Below, piece after piece: positions 22,719-32,625 of a stretch of 64,000 nucleotides of DNA (position 1 is its first letter; each line of letters begins with the position of its first letter). The notes beneath the pieces were generated by a model, which ran no database searches, was not told the origin of the DNA, and saw only the letters and a program-made list of their open reading frames with translations. This DNA comes from Bettongia penicillata ogilbyi (lineage: Eukaryota; Chordata; Mammalia; Diprotodontia; Potoroidae): the NCBI GenBank assembly GCA_023548195.1, contig JAJHZJ010000696.1:62001-126000 (forward strand), read 5' to 3'. The translations under genes were made by a program, and so were the position numbers.

Positions 22719-25220
22719 CATCCTTTCCAAGCTAAATATTCCCATTCATTGAAAGCACCACCTCCAAAGCAAAATGACTACCAGAAGACAATGTCAACAA
22801 ATTAGAATTCTTCTCTGGGTGTGAATAGTTTGTTGCTAACTTGGAGGGAAAATTGAGCCAATAGATAGTTGGCAACAATGGAGAAGAAAAGGAGTGGGTA
22901 ACTTTCAGAGATCTGGTGTGCAGCACTGCATTTGCTCGTCTGGGTTAGAACACTCACAAACACCAAGAAAGATTCGATGAAAATGATGGGGAAATTCAGA
23001 AGCTGCTAAACAAAAAACAAGAACTCCACAGGATTTACCAGCAGGACAGTTCAGGTTGTGTTTGTCCTTCATTCTTGAAGAGGGCCATGCCATCAAATTG
23101 ATGACATGGCTTGCAGTTGACTTTGATTTGAGTGAGGGAGAGTTGTGAAAGGTCACCAACCTCACTTTATTCTCCTGAGCATTTAAGGCAGCATTTAATT
23201 CCATCAAAAGCAAAGTACAAGCAAAGCTTAGAGAGATGCAGCATTCCTGGCTCAGTAAGGAGGCAGATGAAATTCAGTTTTATGCTGATAATACCAGTGC
23301 AAAGTGCTTTATGATTCCCTGAAAGCTCTTTATGGACCAAAAACCTATGGTGCATCACAACTACTCAGTGTTGATGGAGCCACATTGATTAGTAATAAGG
23401 ACATTATCCTAGAGAGATGGGATGAACACTTCCATGGTGTTCTTAATAGACCTTCATCCATCAATGGTGAGGCCATTGCCAATTTACCTCAGGTTGAAAT
23501 CAATCCCTCCTTAGCTGCACTTCCAACTGAAGAAATTTTAAGGGCCATTAGGCTTATTTCATGTGGCAAAGCACCTGGTGCTGATTCCATTCTAGCTGAG
23601 ATTTCCAAGGTAGGGTGACCATTCCTCATACAAAAGCTGACAGAAATTTTCTAGGTTATATGGCAAGAGGATATTCCCCCAGGAGTTCAAGGATGCCTCC
23701 ATTGTCTATCTCTATAAAGGTAAAGGGATTAGATTGTCCTGTGACAATCACAGAGGCATCTCTCTCTTAGTCATTGCTGGCAAAATTCTTGTTAGTTAAT
23801 AGTTAATAGACTGATCCTTCACCTGGAAGATGATCATATACGTGAGAGCCAGTGTGGCTTCAGAAAGGGCCGAGGAACAGTCGATATGGTGTTTGCTGCC
23901 CAGCAACTCCAGGAGAAATGCCAGGAGCAGAACACATCTGTACACAATGTTTGTAGATCAGACCAAGGCCTTTGACACTGTTAGTTATGAGGACTAATGG
24001 AAAATTATGTCAGAATTTGGTTGCCCAGAGAAGTTCATCAGCATTGGATATCAATTTCATGGTGGCATGTTTGCCCTATCTGAATAGTGGACAATGCTCT
24101 CGTGCCTTCCCAGCCACCAATGGAGTGAAACAGGGCTGTGTGCTTACTCCCATGCTTTTTAGCATGATGTTTTCAACCATGCTGTCAGATGCTTTCAATG
24201 AGGATGAACGCAGCATCAAGTCAATTACCACACTTAAGGTTAAGTTCTTCAGCTTGAAAAGGCTACAAGCAAAGACCAAAGTCGAGAGTGTTGATGCATG
24301 ATTTTCTGTTTGCAGATACTTATGCACTCAATGAAGCCTCTGAATCTGAGATGCAAGAAAGTATGGATCACTTCTTTGCTGCCTGTGCTAATTTTGGCCT
24401 AATAATTAATACCAAGCAAACATAGGTGCTCCATCAGCTACCACAACACCATCCATAAGTGGAATCATCAGTTATAACAATGGAGAAGTTTTGAATGCTG
24501 TGGATAAGTTCACTTACCTTGATAGTGTACTTTCCAGGGGTGTACTCATTGACAGTGATGTTGATGCACTCAATGTTAGAGATAACTCAGTGTTTGGGAG
24601 GTTCCAAAGAAAAGTTTGGAAGAGAAGCAGTCTACCAACTGAAAGTCTACAGAGCTCTTGTGCTGACCTCATTGTTGTACGCCTGTGAAACATGGACAGT
24701 CTACCAGTGCCATGCCAGGAAACTGAATCACTTCCCTTTGAACTGTGTTAGGAAGATCCTGAGGATCACCTGGCAGGATAAGGTACCAGGCACTCAAGTC
24801 CTTGCTTGAGCTGAACTGTCAAGCATCTAAACTATGTTTCAAAGAGCACAACTCGGATGGGCTGATGATGTCGGTCAAATGCGAAATGTAAGCTTACCAA
24901 AAAAACCATTTTATGGAGAACTCACTCAGAGAAGGTGATCACATGGTGGTCAGAAGAAACAATACAAGGACACTCTCAAAGTCTGTCTCAAGAACTTTGG
25001 ATTTGACTATACAACATGGGAGACACTGTCACAGGACTGCTCAGCATGGCATGCCCAAATCAGAGAGGGTGCTGTGCTCTATGAGCAAAGCAGAATTGAG
25101 ACAGCACAAAGTAAATGTAGGGTGCACAAATTTGGAGTCCCCACCCCAAATATTCACATGTGTTATCCATGCCTAACCTGTGGTAGAGCAGTTCGAGTTT
25201 GTATTGGTCTGACCTGCAAC
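22719..25220 (+). pseudogene. RTE reverse transcriptase and C-terminal region, decayed
   Basis: Starts in the linker after the endonuclease (FDENDGEIQKLLNKKQELHR near 22972-23033) and is interrupted by a SINE at 23054-23179. It resumes with AFNSIKSKVQAKLREMQ. A 104-codon open stretch at 23304-23618 carries ALYGPKTYG, FHGVLNRPS and SCGKAPGADS. Further blocks in shifting frames are FRKGRGT (about 23860), TKAFDTV (about 23960), TNGVKQGCVLTPMLFSMMFS (about 24120), DKFTYLDSVLSRG (about 24505) and LLYACETWTVYQ (about 24675). The catalytic FADD region near 24312 reads FADT, losing the second Asp. A terminal Cys-rich finger (CLTCGRAVRV) lies near 25170-25200. There are many stops and frameshifts, so it is inactive. 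Confidence 0.85.
23054..23179 (-). mobile_element. RTE-derived SINE, 5'-truncated, inside the RTE
   Basis: The plus strand begins GGTTGTGTTTGTCCTTCATT, the reverse complement of the RTE/SINE 3' tail, and ends at TTCTCCTGAG. It splits the RTE reading between the QQDSS and AFNSIK blocks, so it inserted after, or independently of, the RTE copy. Confidence 0.8.
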
Positions 25221-25309
25221 AGCTGGACAAACTGAAACTTCACGTTATCATGGTGATGTCATTTTGGTCCTCTTCGAGAACAAAGGACAGCAACAAACCA
25301 ACCAACCAG

Positions 25310-26030
25310 CACATGCATACATGTATATAAAAGTATAATTGATTAATTTTTTATCCATGTGCATATATGTGTGTATCCATTATATTAGTAATAGCCATTC
25401 CCCACTAGGTAAATGATTAAAGGATGTGAATAAATCATTCTCAAGAGACTTTGAAATGTCCACAACTACATGAAAGAACTATCCAAACATCTAATAAGGA
25501 GAATACAAGTCAAAACAACCATGACATCTTATCTCTCACCCTAAAAAATAGGCAAAAATGACCCAAAATGGCAAAAGCCAATGTTGGAAAGGTTGTGAAA
25601 TGATAAACATATTAGTACATTGTTGGTGGAGCTGTGAAATTCCAGAAAACAATTTGGATACATGCAAATAAAGTATTAAAATGTCCATGCCCTTTGGAAC
25701 AGAGGCTATTACTGGGCTTATTATATACCAAAGAAGCCGTTGATAAAAAAAAATTCCCATATATGCCCAAATATTTATAGCAGCATATTTTGTAATAGAA
25801 TGAATTGGAAACAAAGTAGATTTCCATCAAGTGGGGATTGGCTAAACAGATTTTGGTACATAAAGGTAATGGAATATTAGTGCATTGTAAAAAATGATGT
25901 GTGGTAACTATGGAGCATGGAAAGTTCTGTATGAACTAAATCACAGTGAGACAAATGAGGTGAGGTGAATAGAGCCAAGAAAACAATCTACATGGCAACA
26001 ATTACAACAGCGTGACTGGAAAGAATGACA
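25310..26030 (+). mobile_element. L1 LINE ORF2 C-terminus, continuation of the split copy
   Basis: After leftover CATG/TATA microsatellite (25310-25385) the L1 resumes with AGCCATTCCCCACTAGG (NPIKKW block). It continues with a block reading HCWWSCE near 25630, an AAATATTTATAGCAGCATAT block near 25770 and the terminal WLNKF-like block near 25840. It runs into the 3' UTR and is then cut by an LTR at 26031. Dead copy. Confidence 0.85.
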
Positions 26031-26524
26031 TGTAGGGCAATGCACTATTCACAGTGCCTACAGCAGCCATGAATATTATGGTGCAATTCTGTCTCCGTAC
26101 GGAAGACAGAACCAAAACACTTATTCAGACTCCAGAAAGCCAAATCCATTATAGTAACAAAAATCTATACACAATCACAATGTAGTGAACAAAATCAGCC
26201 CTATGCCTTCCTCCTGATAGGCTTCCTACAACCCATCTCCACTAAACAAGGCACGAGCAGGCTCACTTAAACAAAATCCCAAACAATCTCTTTCACTCAC
26301 ACTAGTCAGCACCCTGCATCCTTCCTAGCTTTGACTGCTGTCATGACTAACTTCCTCCCAGCTCTGCCCTAGCTCTGCCTCTTCCTGTTCCACCCATTCA
26401 GCAAACTCCTCCCAGGCTCCATGTAACTTAGACTCATGTGACTCAGGCTTCCATGTGACCCAGGCAGGTCACATGGGTCTATTAAAGAATGAGAAAAATC
26501 TTCACATTCTAAATTTCCATTACA
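26031..26524 (-). mobile_element. Solo LTR (ERV-like) inside the L1 3' UTR
   Basis: Read on minus, the block starts TGTAATGGAAATTTAG and ends CATTGCCCTACA, giving TG...CA with short inverted ends (TGTAATGG / TGTAGGG). L1 3' UTR sequence flanks it on both sides. The body holds repeated CATGTGAC/CATGTGACC motifs (26435-26480) and a near-perfect 21-nt palindrome at 26089-26109 centred on CCGTACGG. No internal retroviral genes are present. The target-site duplication is at best ACA and unclear. Confidence 0.6.
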
Positions 26525-26830
26525 ACATACCATAATATTAAATGTGAACATAATAAAATTACAAAGATCAAGCAGAACTAAAGTGATGAGATATTAGAGA
26601 ATGCTCTCAACCTAAGCCTTGGTGGAGGTGAGGCATCCACAGTTGTTATGCATGGCACATATTTTGGGGCTTTTCCAATGTATCCATTAGTTCTACTAAT
26701 TTTTTTTTTCTCTAAAAAATACTATTTGTTGCATGAGAATGACTCTACAAGAGAAGAAGCAGGAGGGATACTTGGGATAAGTATGACCCTATAAGGAATA
26801 GAAGACATCAGTAAAAGGTTATTTTAAAAA
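26525..26830 (+). mobile_element. L1 3' UTR, terminal part of the split copy
   Basis: Continues the L1 with AAAATTACAAAGATCAAGC, GGTGGAGGTGAGGCATCC and TTGGGGCTTTTCCAATGTAT before a T-rich block, matching an old L1 3' UTR. The end near 26830 is uncertain. Confidence 0.65.
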
Positions 26831-27224
26831 GACATTGAAAATAATATGATCTCTTCAGGGTAAGTGCTGTTTTCTTTTCTTTTCTTTTTTTCTTGCATTT
26901 ATATTTCCATTGCTTAGCACTCTCCTGATCTTTTAATGAATGCCTGTTGTTGCTGTTGACAAAACAATGGCTATGTAATTTTCTAATAGAAGTTATTAAT
27001 TTAGTTTCCTCTATGAATTCTCCCAGTCTGTTTTAAGTCCAAGAAGACTTTTAAACTGGAATGGGCGGGTCAAAGGGGTGGGTGGGAGGGGAGCCCTTTA
27101 TGAACTGTGTGCTTCAAAGGAAGTTGACAGCAATATGACCAATGGCATTATGTGGTGATTCTGCCAGGTCTTTGAAGTGGGGAAAGGAAGCTGAATAATC
27201 AGAACTCAGCACTTTCTCACCACC
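26831..27224. other. Unassigned intergenic DNA
   Basis: Contains a TTTTC simple run at 26870-26892 and a G-rich piece (GGGCGGGTCAAAGGGGTGGG) at about 27063-27090. No identity established. Confidence 0.4.
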
Positions 27225-27530
27225 ATGCCCCTAAAATATTCCCCAGGTCTCCTGACTTCCCTTGATTTCCTTCAAGTTCCAACTACAGTCCTATGTTTTG
27301 CGGGAAATTTTTCCTGATGCCTTTAATTTTGATGTTCTCCCCTCATTGAGTATTTCTAATTTGTCTGGTATATAACTTTTCTTAAATAGATAATTGTATT
27401 TGGTCTCCTCCATTAGATGATGAACTCCTTGGGATTAAGTACTACCTTTTGTCTTTCTCTGTATCTCTAGTAATTAGCACAGTGCCTGGCTCCCAGTAAG
27501 TGCTTAATAAATGTTCATTGACTGAGTAAC
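27225..27530 (+). mobile_element. L2 LINE 3' end
   Basis: TCCCCTCATTGAGTATTTC, GATGATGAACTCCTTGGGAT, CAGTGCCTGGCTCCCAGTAA and GTGCTTAATAAATGTTCATT give a well-preserved L2 terminus. Confidence 0.9.
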
Positions 27531-27914
27531 TACAGATACATGTAACTTTTACTTGTCAATGCACATGTTGTTTCCCTAAATAAATTCCAAACTCCTTAAG
27601 GGAAAGGACTTTCCTTTTTGTCTCTGTTTCCTCAGAGTTTAAGAAAGTGTTTAACACACAGAAGGCTTGTCCAATACTGCTTCTCCAAGGAATAAATTGC
27701 ATGAAGAAAAAAAGTATAAACTTTACTTTCCTTCCAGAATGAAAAGCATATTTACTCATTGAGTTATTTGTTAGAGGACAGCCAAACAAAACAAAACGAA
27801 ACCCCCAAATGTAGGAGCTCCTTAAGTGCAAAGGAAAAATATTTGGTAAAGTGGGCAAGTCTAATTGACAAAAGGGGTGTGGCCACAAATAATTTAAAAA
27901 CAAAAAGACATCTC
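27531..27914. other. L2/MIR-like remnant at 27575-27690, otherwise unassigned
   Basis: CTAAATAAATTCCAAACTCC, TTAAGGGAAAGGACTTTCC and GTGTTTAACACACAGAAGGC resemble a second L2 3' end immediately after the first. 27700-27914 is unassigned. Confidence 0.45.
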
Positions 27915-28138
27915 ACAGATGAGCTTGAGAGCCATTGATTACCCTCAATCTCTTTTATCCTATTTGCTGAAATGGTTGACCCGGGTGTGACCACTGTGTA
28001 TACTACAGCGTCTTGGAATGAGGGGTGAGATTCAGGCGGATCAGGTAGACACCAAAGACGGAAAACAGCCCTGAAAAATACTTTACAGCTCTCATAGCAG
28101 AACAACTAGTCCGAATACACCCTATAACTCCCTAAATC
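27915..28138 (-). mobile_element. RTE-derived SINE, 5' part
   Basis: The minus strand begins AGTTATAGGGTGTATTCGGA and continues with TTGGTGTCTACCTGATCCGC and CACAGTGGTCACACCCGGGT. It matches the inverted RTE 5' UTR at 22.5-22.72 kb. It is truncated at 27915. Confidence 0.7.
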
Positions 28139-28370
28139 ATTGTGCTTGTCCTTCATTCTGAAAGAGGACCGTGATATCAAAATGATCACATGACTTGCAG
28201 TTGAGTTTGATTTGAGTGAAGGAGGGTGTACAAGGTCACCTCACTTTCTTCTCCTGAACCATCTGGGTCCAGTGGTCTGATATTCATCAGAATGATTGGA
28301 GATGGCTCGGTATACAATGTGAGACCCTGGCACTTTCAGGCTAAGGTCTATAGCATTCTTACATCCTCAC
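28139..28370 (-). mobile_element. RTE-derived SINE, 3' part with tail
   Basis: The plus strand starts TTGTGCTTGTCCTTCATTCT (complement of the RTE-type tail). It then shows TTTGATTTGAGTGAAGGAGG, CATCTGGGTCCAGTGGTCTG and CTTTCAGGCTAAGGTCTATA. It abuts the previous copy tail-to-head. Confidence 0.75.
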
Positions 28371-28384
28371 TCAATACATCCATT

Positions 28385-28945
28385 CAAAGAAAAAGTCTAA
28401 ATCATTTTTGATTAGAGAAATGCATATTTGCAAATTAAAAACAACTCTGAAGTATCATCTCATATTTATTTTATATAATATGTATATATAATACATATGT
28501 ACATATACGGATATAGTATTGGCTAATATGAGAGGAAAGAAAAATAACAAATGTTGGAGGAGATGTGGGATAATTGGCTCATTAATGTTCTATTGATGGA
28601 GTTGTGAACTGATCCAACCATTCTGGAAATCAATTTGGCACTACGACCAAAAGGCTACAAAACTGTTCATGTCCTCTGACCCAGAAATACCAATTCTAGG
28701 TCTACATCCAGAAGAGAAAAAGTAAAAGACCTATATATACAAAAATATTTATAGCAGCTTTTGTATTGTGGTGGCAAAGAATTGGAAATTGAGGGGATGT
28801 CCATCAACTGGAGAATGGCTGAACAGGTTGTGGTATATGATTGTTATGGAATGCTATTGTGTATAAGAAATGATTAGTAGGATGCTCCCAGAAAAACCTG
28901 GATTCAGTTACATGAACTAATACAAAGTGTAGTTGTTTATACACA
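28385..28945 (+). mobile_element. L1 LINE ORF2 C-terminus
   Basis: TTTTGATTAGAGAAATGCAT, ACTGATCCAACCATTCTGGA, ATATTTATAGCAGCTTTTGT and TCAACTGGAGAATGGCTGAA form the end of marsupial L1 ORF2. A 60-bp TA/CATA insertion lies at 28455-28515. The frame is interrupted by stops. Confidence 0.9.
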
Positions 28946-29765
28946 CACAGAGAGAACACAGGGTGAGTTGAATAGGAAAGGATCATATCTAAAAAATAAA
29001 ATTAAGGGGTGAGAGAGGAATATATTGGGAGGAGAAAGGGAGAAATGGAATGGGGCAAATTATCTTTCATAGAAAAGGCAAGGAAAAGCTTTTCCAGTGG
29101 AAGAGAAAAGGGGGGAGGTGAGAGGGAAAAAGTGAAGCTTACTCTTATCACATTTGGCTCAAGGAAGGATTAACATGCAATCTCAATTTGGTATAAAAAT
29201 CTATCTTACACTACAGGAAAGTAGGGGAGAAGGGGAGAAGCAGTGTGGTTGTGATGATGGAAGGAGGGCAAATTGGAGGGGGGAGAAATTAGAAGTAAAC
29301 ATTCTTGGGGAAGGACAAGGTCAAAAGATAGAACAAAAGATATGGGGGGCAGGATAGGAAGGGGCAAATATAGTTAGTCTTACACAACATGACTCTTATG
29401 GAAGTCATTTGCAAAAGTAGACATATATAGTCTGTATTGAATTGCTTGCCTTTTCAGTGGGGATGGGTGGGGAGGGAGGAAGGAAGAGAAGTTGGAACTC
29501 AAAGTTTTAGGAAAAAATGTTGAGTATTGTTCCCGCATACCACTGGGAAATAAGAAATATAAGTAATGGGGTATAGAAATTTATCTAGCACTACAGGACA
29601 AGAGAGAAGATGGGGATAAGGAAAGGGAGGGGTGTTAGAAGGGAAGGCACATTGGTAGAAGGGGCCATCAGAATACAAAGCATTTTGGGGTGGGGGAAGG
29701 GAGAGATGGGGAGAAAATTTGGAACTCAATATTTTGTGGAAATGAATGTTGAAAAGTTAAAATAA
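28946..29765 (+). mobile_element. L1 3' UTR of the type shared with HAL1 copies
   Basis: Polypurine 3' UTR: ACAGGGTGAGTTGAATAGGA, GGGCAAATTATCTTTCATAG, ATAGTTAGTCTTACACAACA and a terminal TGTTGAAAAGTTAAAATAAA. It contains two related modules, at about 29205-29310 and 29575-29700 (ACACTACAGGAAAG and GCACTACAGGACAA). The same UTR follows ORF1 directly in the HAL1 elements at 43, 46 and 62 kb. Here it follows ORF2, as expected of the parent L1. Confidence 0.85.
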
Positions 29766-29879
29766 ATAAATAAAATGAAAATGTTATCTACCACCAGAGA
29801 AAAAGAAAATAAACAAATGTCATCTCAATGCAGGTAGAAGAAGTATACTATTATTTATTTCTTCATAGGGTCTATTTTT

Positions 29880-30075
29880 TTTTTTGGTGGGGCAGGGTCT
29901 TTGTTTTCTTTTGCCACGTGGCTAAGAGGAAAATATATTTTGCATGACTGCACATGTATAACCAGTTTCAAATTTCTTGCTCTCTCAGGGAGGGGGAGAA
30001 TGCTGCAAGAGAGAATTTGAAACTCACTTTTTTTTTTTTTATGAAATAAACATTGAATAAAAATCTTTAAACTTT
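29880..30075 (+). mobile_element. L1 3' terminal fragment
   Basis: AATATATTTTGCATGACTGC, ACATGTATAACCAGTTTC, an AGGGAGGGGGAGAATG block and a final AATAAACATTGAATAAAAA tail. A 5'-truncated insertion. Confidence 0.75.
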
Positions 30076-30329
30076 TTTCTCCCTGAGTTTGCCTTATTAA
30101 CTAGGGTGGGGTCTGAATCATGATTCATTTTTAACACTATTTTTAGCTTTTGCATGAATAATTATAATGATCCTTGTATAATAAATGTCAGGATAAGATA
30201 AGGTGTTGCATGGTGGCATTTGCCATGTGCAATCACATGCAACTTTCATATGCTTAATTGATGTCCCCACCCCTCTCCCAGCTGCTGTCATTACATTCAT
30301 TTTTTAATAGTGGATAGACTTCTGTGCTT
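30076..30329. other. Unassigned DNA
   Basis: No identity recognised. Confidence 0.35.
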
Positions 30330-30505
30330 GGAAAAAGAGAAAAAAAAACAATTTATTAAGCATATATTATATGCTAAACACTGGGTTTACAAATACTAGG
30401 AAAAAGAGGAGGAACCTCTGAACTCAAAGATCTTGCATTCAAATCAAGGAACACAACTTGCAAAAGGCATCTGAAATGGGTAAGGAAATCAAGGTATCTG
30501 GTGCA
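30330..30505 (+). repeat. Old interspersed repeat, 5' part
   Basis: AACAATTTATTAAGCATATA, GCTAAACACTGGGTTTACAA and CTCTGAACTCAAAGATCTTG match the start of the common repeat family. Confidence 0.5.
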
Positions 30506-30509
30506 GACA

Positions 30510-31145
30510 AATGGTCTTTTTCCCTTTTATTTTATATTACATTAATAAATATTTATGGAACAAAACAAGCATTTCCATAACACAGTACAATAAAAAGGAT
30601 GATTTTACATGAAACTGGAAATCTACTATGTACAACTTTCTATTCCTTTCAAATATACAAAAAAATCATTATGGAAATTTCTTTTTGTCTCCTTTTTTCT
30701 GCCCTCCCCCAACTCCACCCTAGAGAAACAAATGCATACACGTACACACACTCACATAGTATATATAGAAAATTATTCTCTGCATCTATTTAACACTTTT
30801 TTCTCTGGATGCAAATAGTGTTTTTTAATGTGCACTTTAAAGTTATTTTGAGTATTTACATTAGCCAACATATCTTATTTACTCAAAGTCATTTTTAAAA
30901 CATTATTGCTATTACTTTATATACAAGGTTGTCCTGGTTCTGCTCATTTCACTTTTCATTATTTTATGCAAGTCATCCCATGTTTTTCTAAGATTGCTGA
31001 GCTCATCATTTTTATAGCACAGTAGTATTCCATCATGACCATGCACCACAACTTGTTCGGCCATTCCCCAATTGATGAGCATCCCTGTAATTTCCAGTTC
31101 TTTGCTACCACGAAAAGAGCTTCTATAAAGATATAGTTTTGAAGT
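30510..31145 (-). mobile_element. L1 LINE ORF2 C-terminus and 3' UTR
   Basis: Minus-strand frames at 30912-31193 read the AKNWKLQGCSSIGEWPNKLW block and GILLCYKNDE in the alternative frame. Both are shadows of the L1 terminal MEYYAAIKND region. 30510-30900 is the 3' UTR. The 5' boundary lies near 31145. Confidence 0.85.
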
Positions 31146-31364
31146 CCAGAGAAAGTCAGAAATTGAGCTCCGTGAGGAATGAAGGTAGGCCACCTTGGAC
31201 CTTTATACAAAATGGCAGCTGCAAGAGGAAGACATCAATGGGAAATGAGGGCTAGAAATTGGAGAGGACTATAACATGATGAATATTCTTTGGGGACAGT
31301 AAAGTGCTCTGGTGCAAGGAGGATCTAGGCATGAACAAAGATCCCAAATGAGCTCCAAATAGGG
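31146..31364. other. Unassigned DNA
   Basis: No recognised feature. Confidence 0.35.
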
Positions 31365-31560
31365 GATCTGGCATCAGGAAGACCTAGATTTGAATTCTGC
31401 ATTCAACATTTATTAGCTGCATACCCTGGGGTAAATTATTCAATCTTTTTGTGCTCTAAGTTCTTCACCTATAAAGTACAGATAATAGGCTGACCTAACA
31501 GAAATCCTGTGAGATAAAGTACATAATTTTCAACCTCAATATGTTACCTTGAAGTCAAGT
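31365..31560 (+). mobile_element. MIR-type SINE
   Basis: GGCATCAGGAAGACCTAGAT, TTTGAATTCTGCATTCAACA and AATCCTGTGAGATAAAGTAC follow the SINE order. Confidence 0.7.
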
Positions 31561-32349
31561 ATGTTAGTCCTATTAAATAGAAAGGGGAAAGATTGTGGCA
31601 TTCTTAGCTGTGGCCAACAAGATAAATTACAAACTTATTGAAACATGAGAGTTAATATTGCATATGTATATTATACATGTGTGTGCTTGCTTATGTGTAT
31701 GTATTCTTTCTAGTATAATGGAGATACTGTCGGTAATTGCTATTCACCTTCATTTGGACAACAGTGACCTGCATCAGGAATAATAGCCCTGTTCATGCTG
31801 TTCCTTCTTTAGGCCTATTTGCATACACATGGTACATAGACTACAGGAATGTGGCCTATACAATCAAGTCTATTGTATGTTTGATGTAATTGCTATAAAA
31901 TTATTCAGGAAATAACAAATATCTCCTGAATGCCAACAAGTTTCCCTAAAGCCACTGAATGTTCTTCTACTCTTGTATTTCACCCAAACCAAAACAGGAA
32001 TTTGATAATTAGGTTTTTTTGTAATTAAATAAATGGCTGAAAGCCATCTGAGGTGTAGTAAAGACAGCCAGAGAGCAGCAAACAGGGAATGAAGAGGTTT
32101 ACATTCCAAAGCTAGCTCTGCTCATGGGAAAGGTTGGGCCATGATGGGAAAGAACTGGGGTTCTTGCTCCAGTAAGATGGTCACCTCTGCACCTTTAGAC
32201 AAGTCTCTTCTCTGTGGTCCTCAGTATCTGTAAATATCTGTAAAATGGAAATATAAATTGGCTTGTGAAATTGAAAAGGTGGGAGCATTTTGAACTTCTA
32301 TCTTAATAGTTGCTTTGCAAGAGCTGATTGTCCTTTATTATATTGGAAA
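31561..32349. other. Unassigned intergenic DNA, MIR-like patch near 32170-32260
   Basis: TTAGACAAGTCTCTTCTCTG and CTGTAAAATGGAAATATAAA at 32198-32258 look like a MIR core. Otherwise nothing is recognised. Confidence 0.4.
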
Positions 32350-32625
32350 CACAGGGCAGCTAGATGACACAGTAGATAGAGTGTTAAGCTTGAAATTATG
32401 AAGACTCATCTTGCTTAGTTCAAATCCAGCCTCAGACACTTACAAGCTGTGTGACACTGAACAAGTCATTTAACACTTTTTTTGCCTCAGTTCCTCATCT
32501 GTGAAAAATAACTGTCAAAGTAAATGGCAAACCTCTTGCTATCTCTGTCAAGAAAACCCCCAAAATAGGGTCACTGAGAGTTGGACTTGACTAAAGTGAT
32601 TGAACAACAGCACATGTGAGAAACA
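32350..32625 (+). mobile_element. Marsupial tRNA-head SINE, near full length
   Basis: Starts AGGGCAGCTAGATGACACAG and continues TCCAGCCTCAGACACTTACA, AGTCATTTAACAC and AAGTAAATGGCAAACCTCTT. It ends at GTTGGACTTGACTAAAGTGA / TTGAACAACAGCA. Head, body and tail are all in order. Confidence 0.9.

Larger units (their letters stand above)
21126..25309 (+). mobile_element. RTE-type non-LTR retrotransposon with inverted 5' segment
   Basis: The whole element is flanked by CACATGCAT at 21117-21125 and 25310-25318, a 9-bp target-site duplication. It has two arms. 21126-22718 is in minus orientation and carries the 5' UTR plus the endonuclease. 22719-25309 is in plus orientation and carries the linker, reverse transcriptase, C-terminal zinc finger and 3' tail (GGTCCTCTTCGAGAAC then CCAACCAACCA). 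The two arms share about 30 bp around the inversion point: AAGCTAAATATT and its reverse complement, at 22729 and 21144-21155. This is the signature of twin priming, an inversion formed during insertion. A truncated SINE lies inside at 23054-23179. Confidence 0.85.

Noticed and set aside
23304..23618. A 104-codon intact plus frame considered as a domesticated gene
   Set aside because: It is the RTE linker/RT N-terminal region (GKAPGADS block) inside a pseudogenised element. Flanking parts are frame-shifted.
26085..26535. AATATTATGG and CCATAATATT as terminal inverted repeats of a DNA transposon
   Set aside because: The 10-bp inverted match exists, but the block with TG...CA ends and L1 3' UTR on both sides fits a solo LTR better. 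The inverted match may be coincidental in AT-rich sequence.
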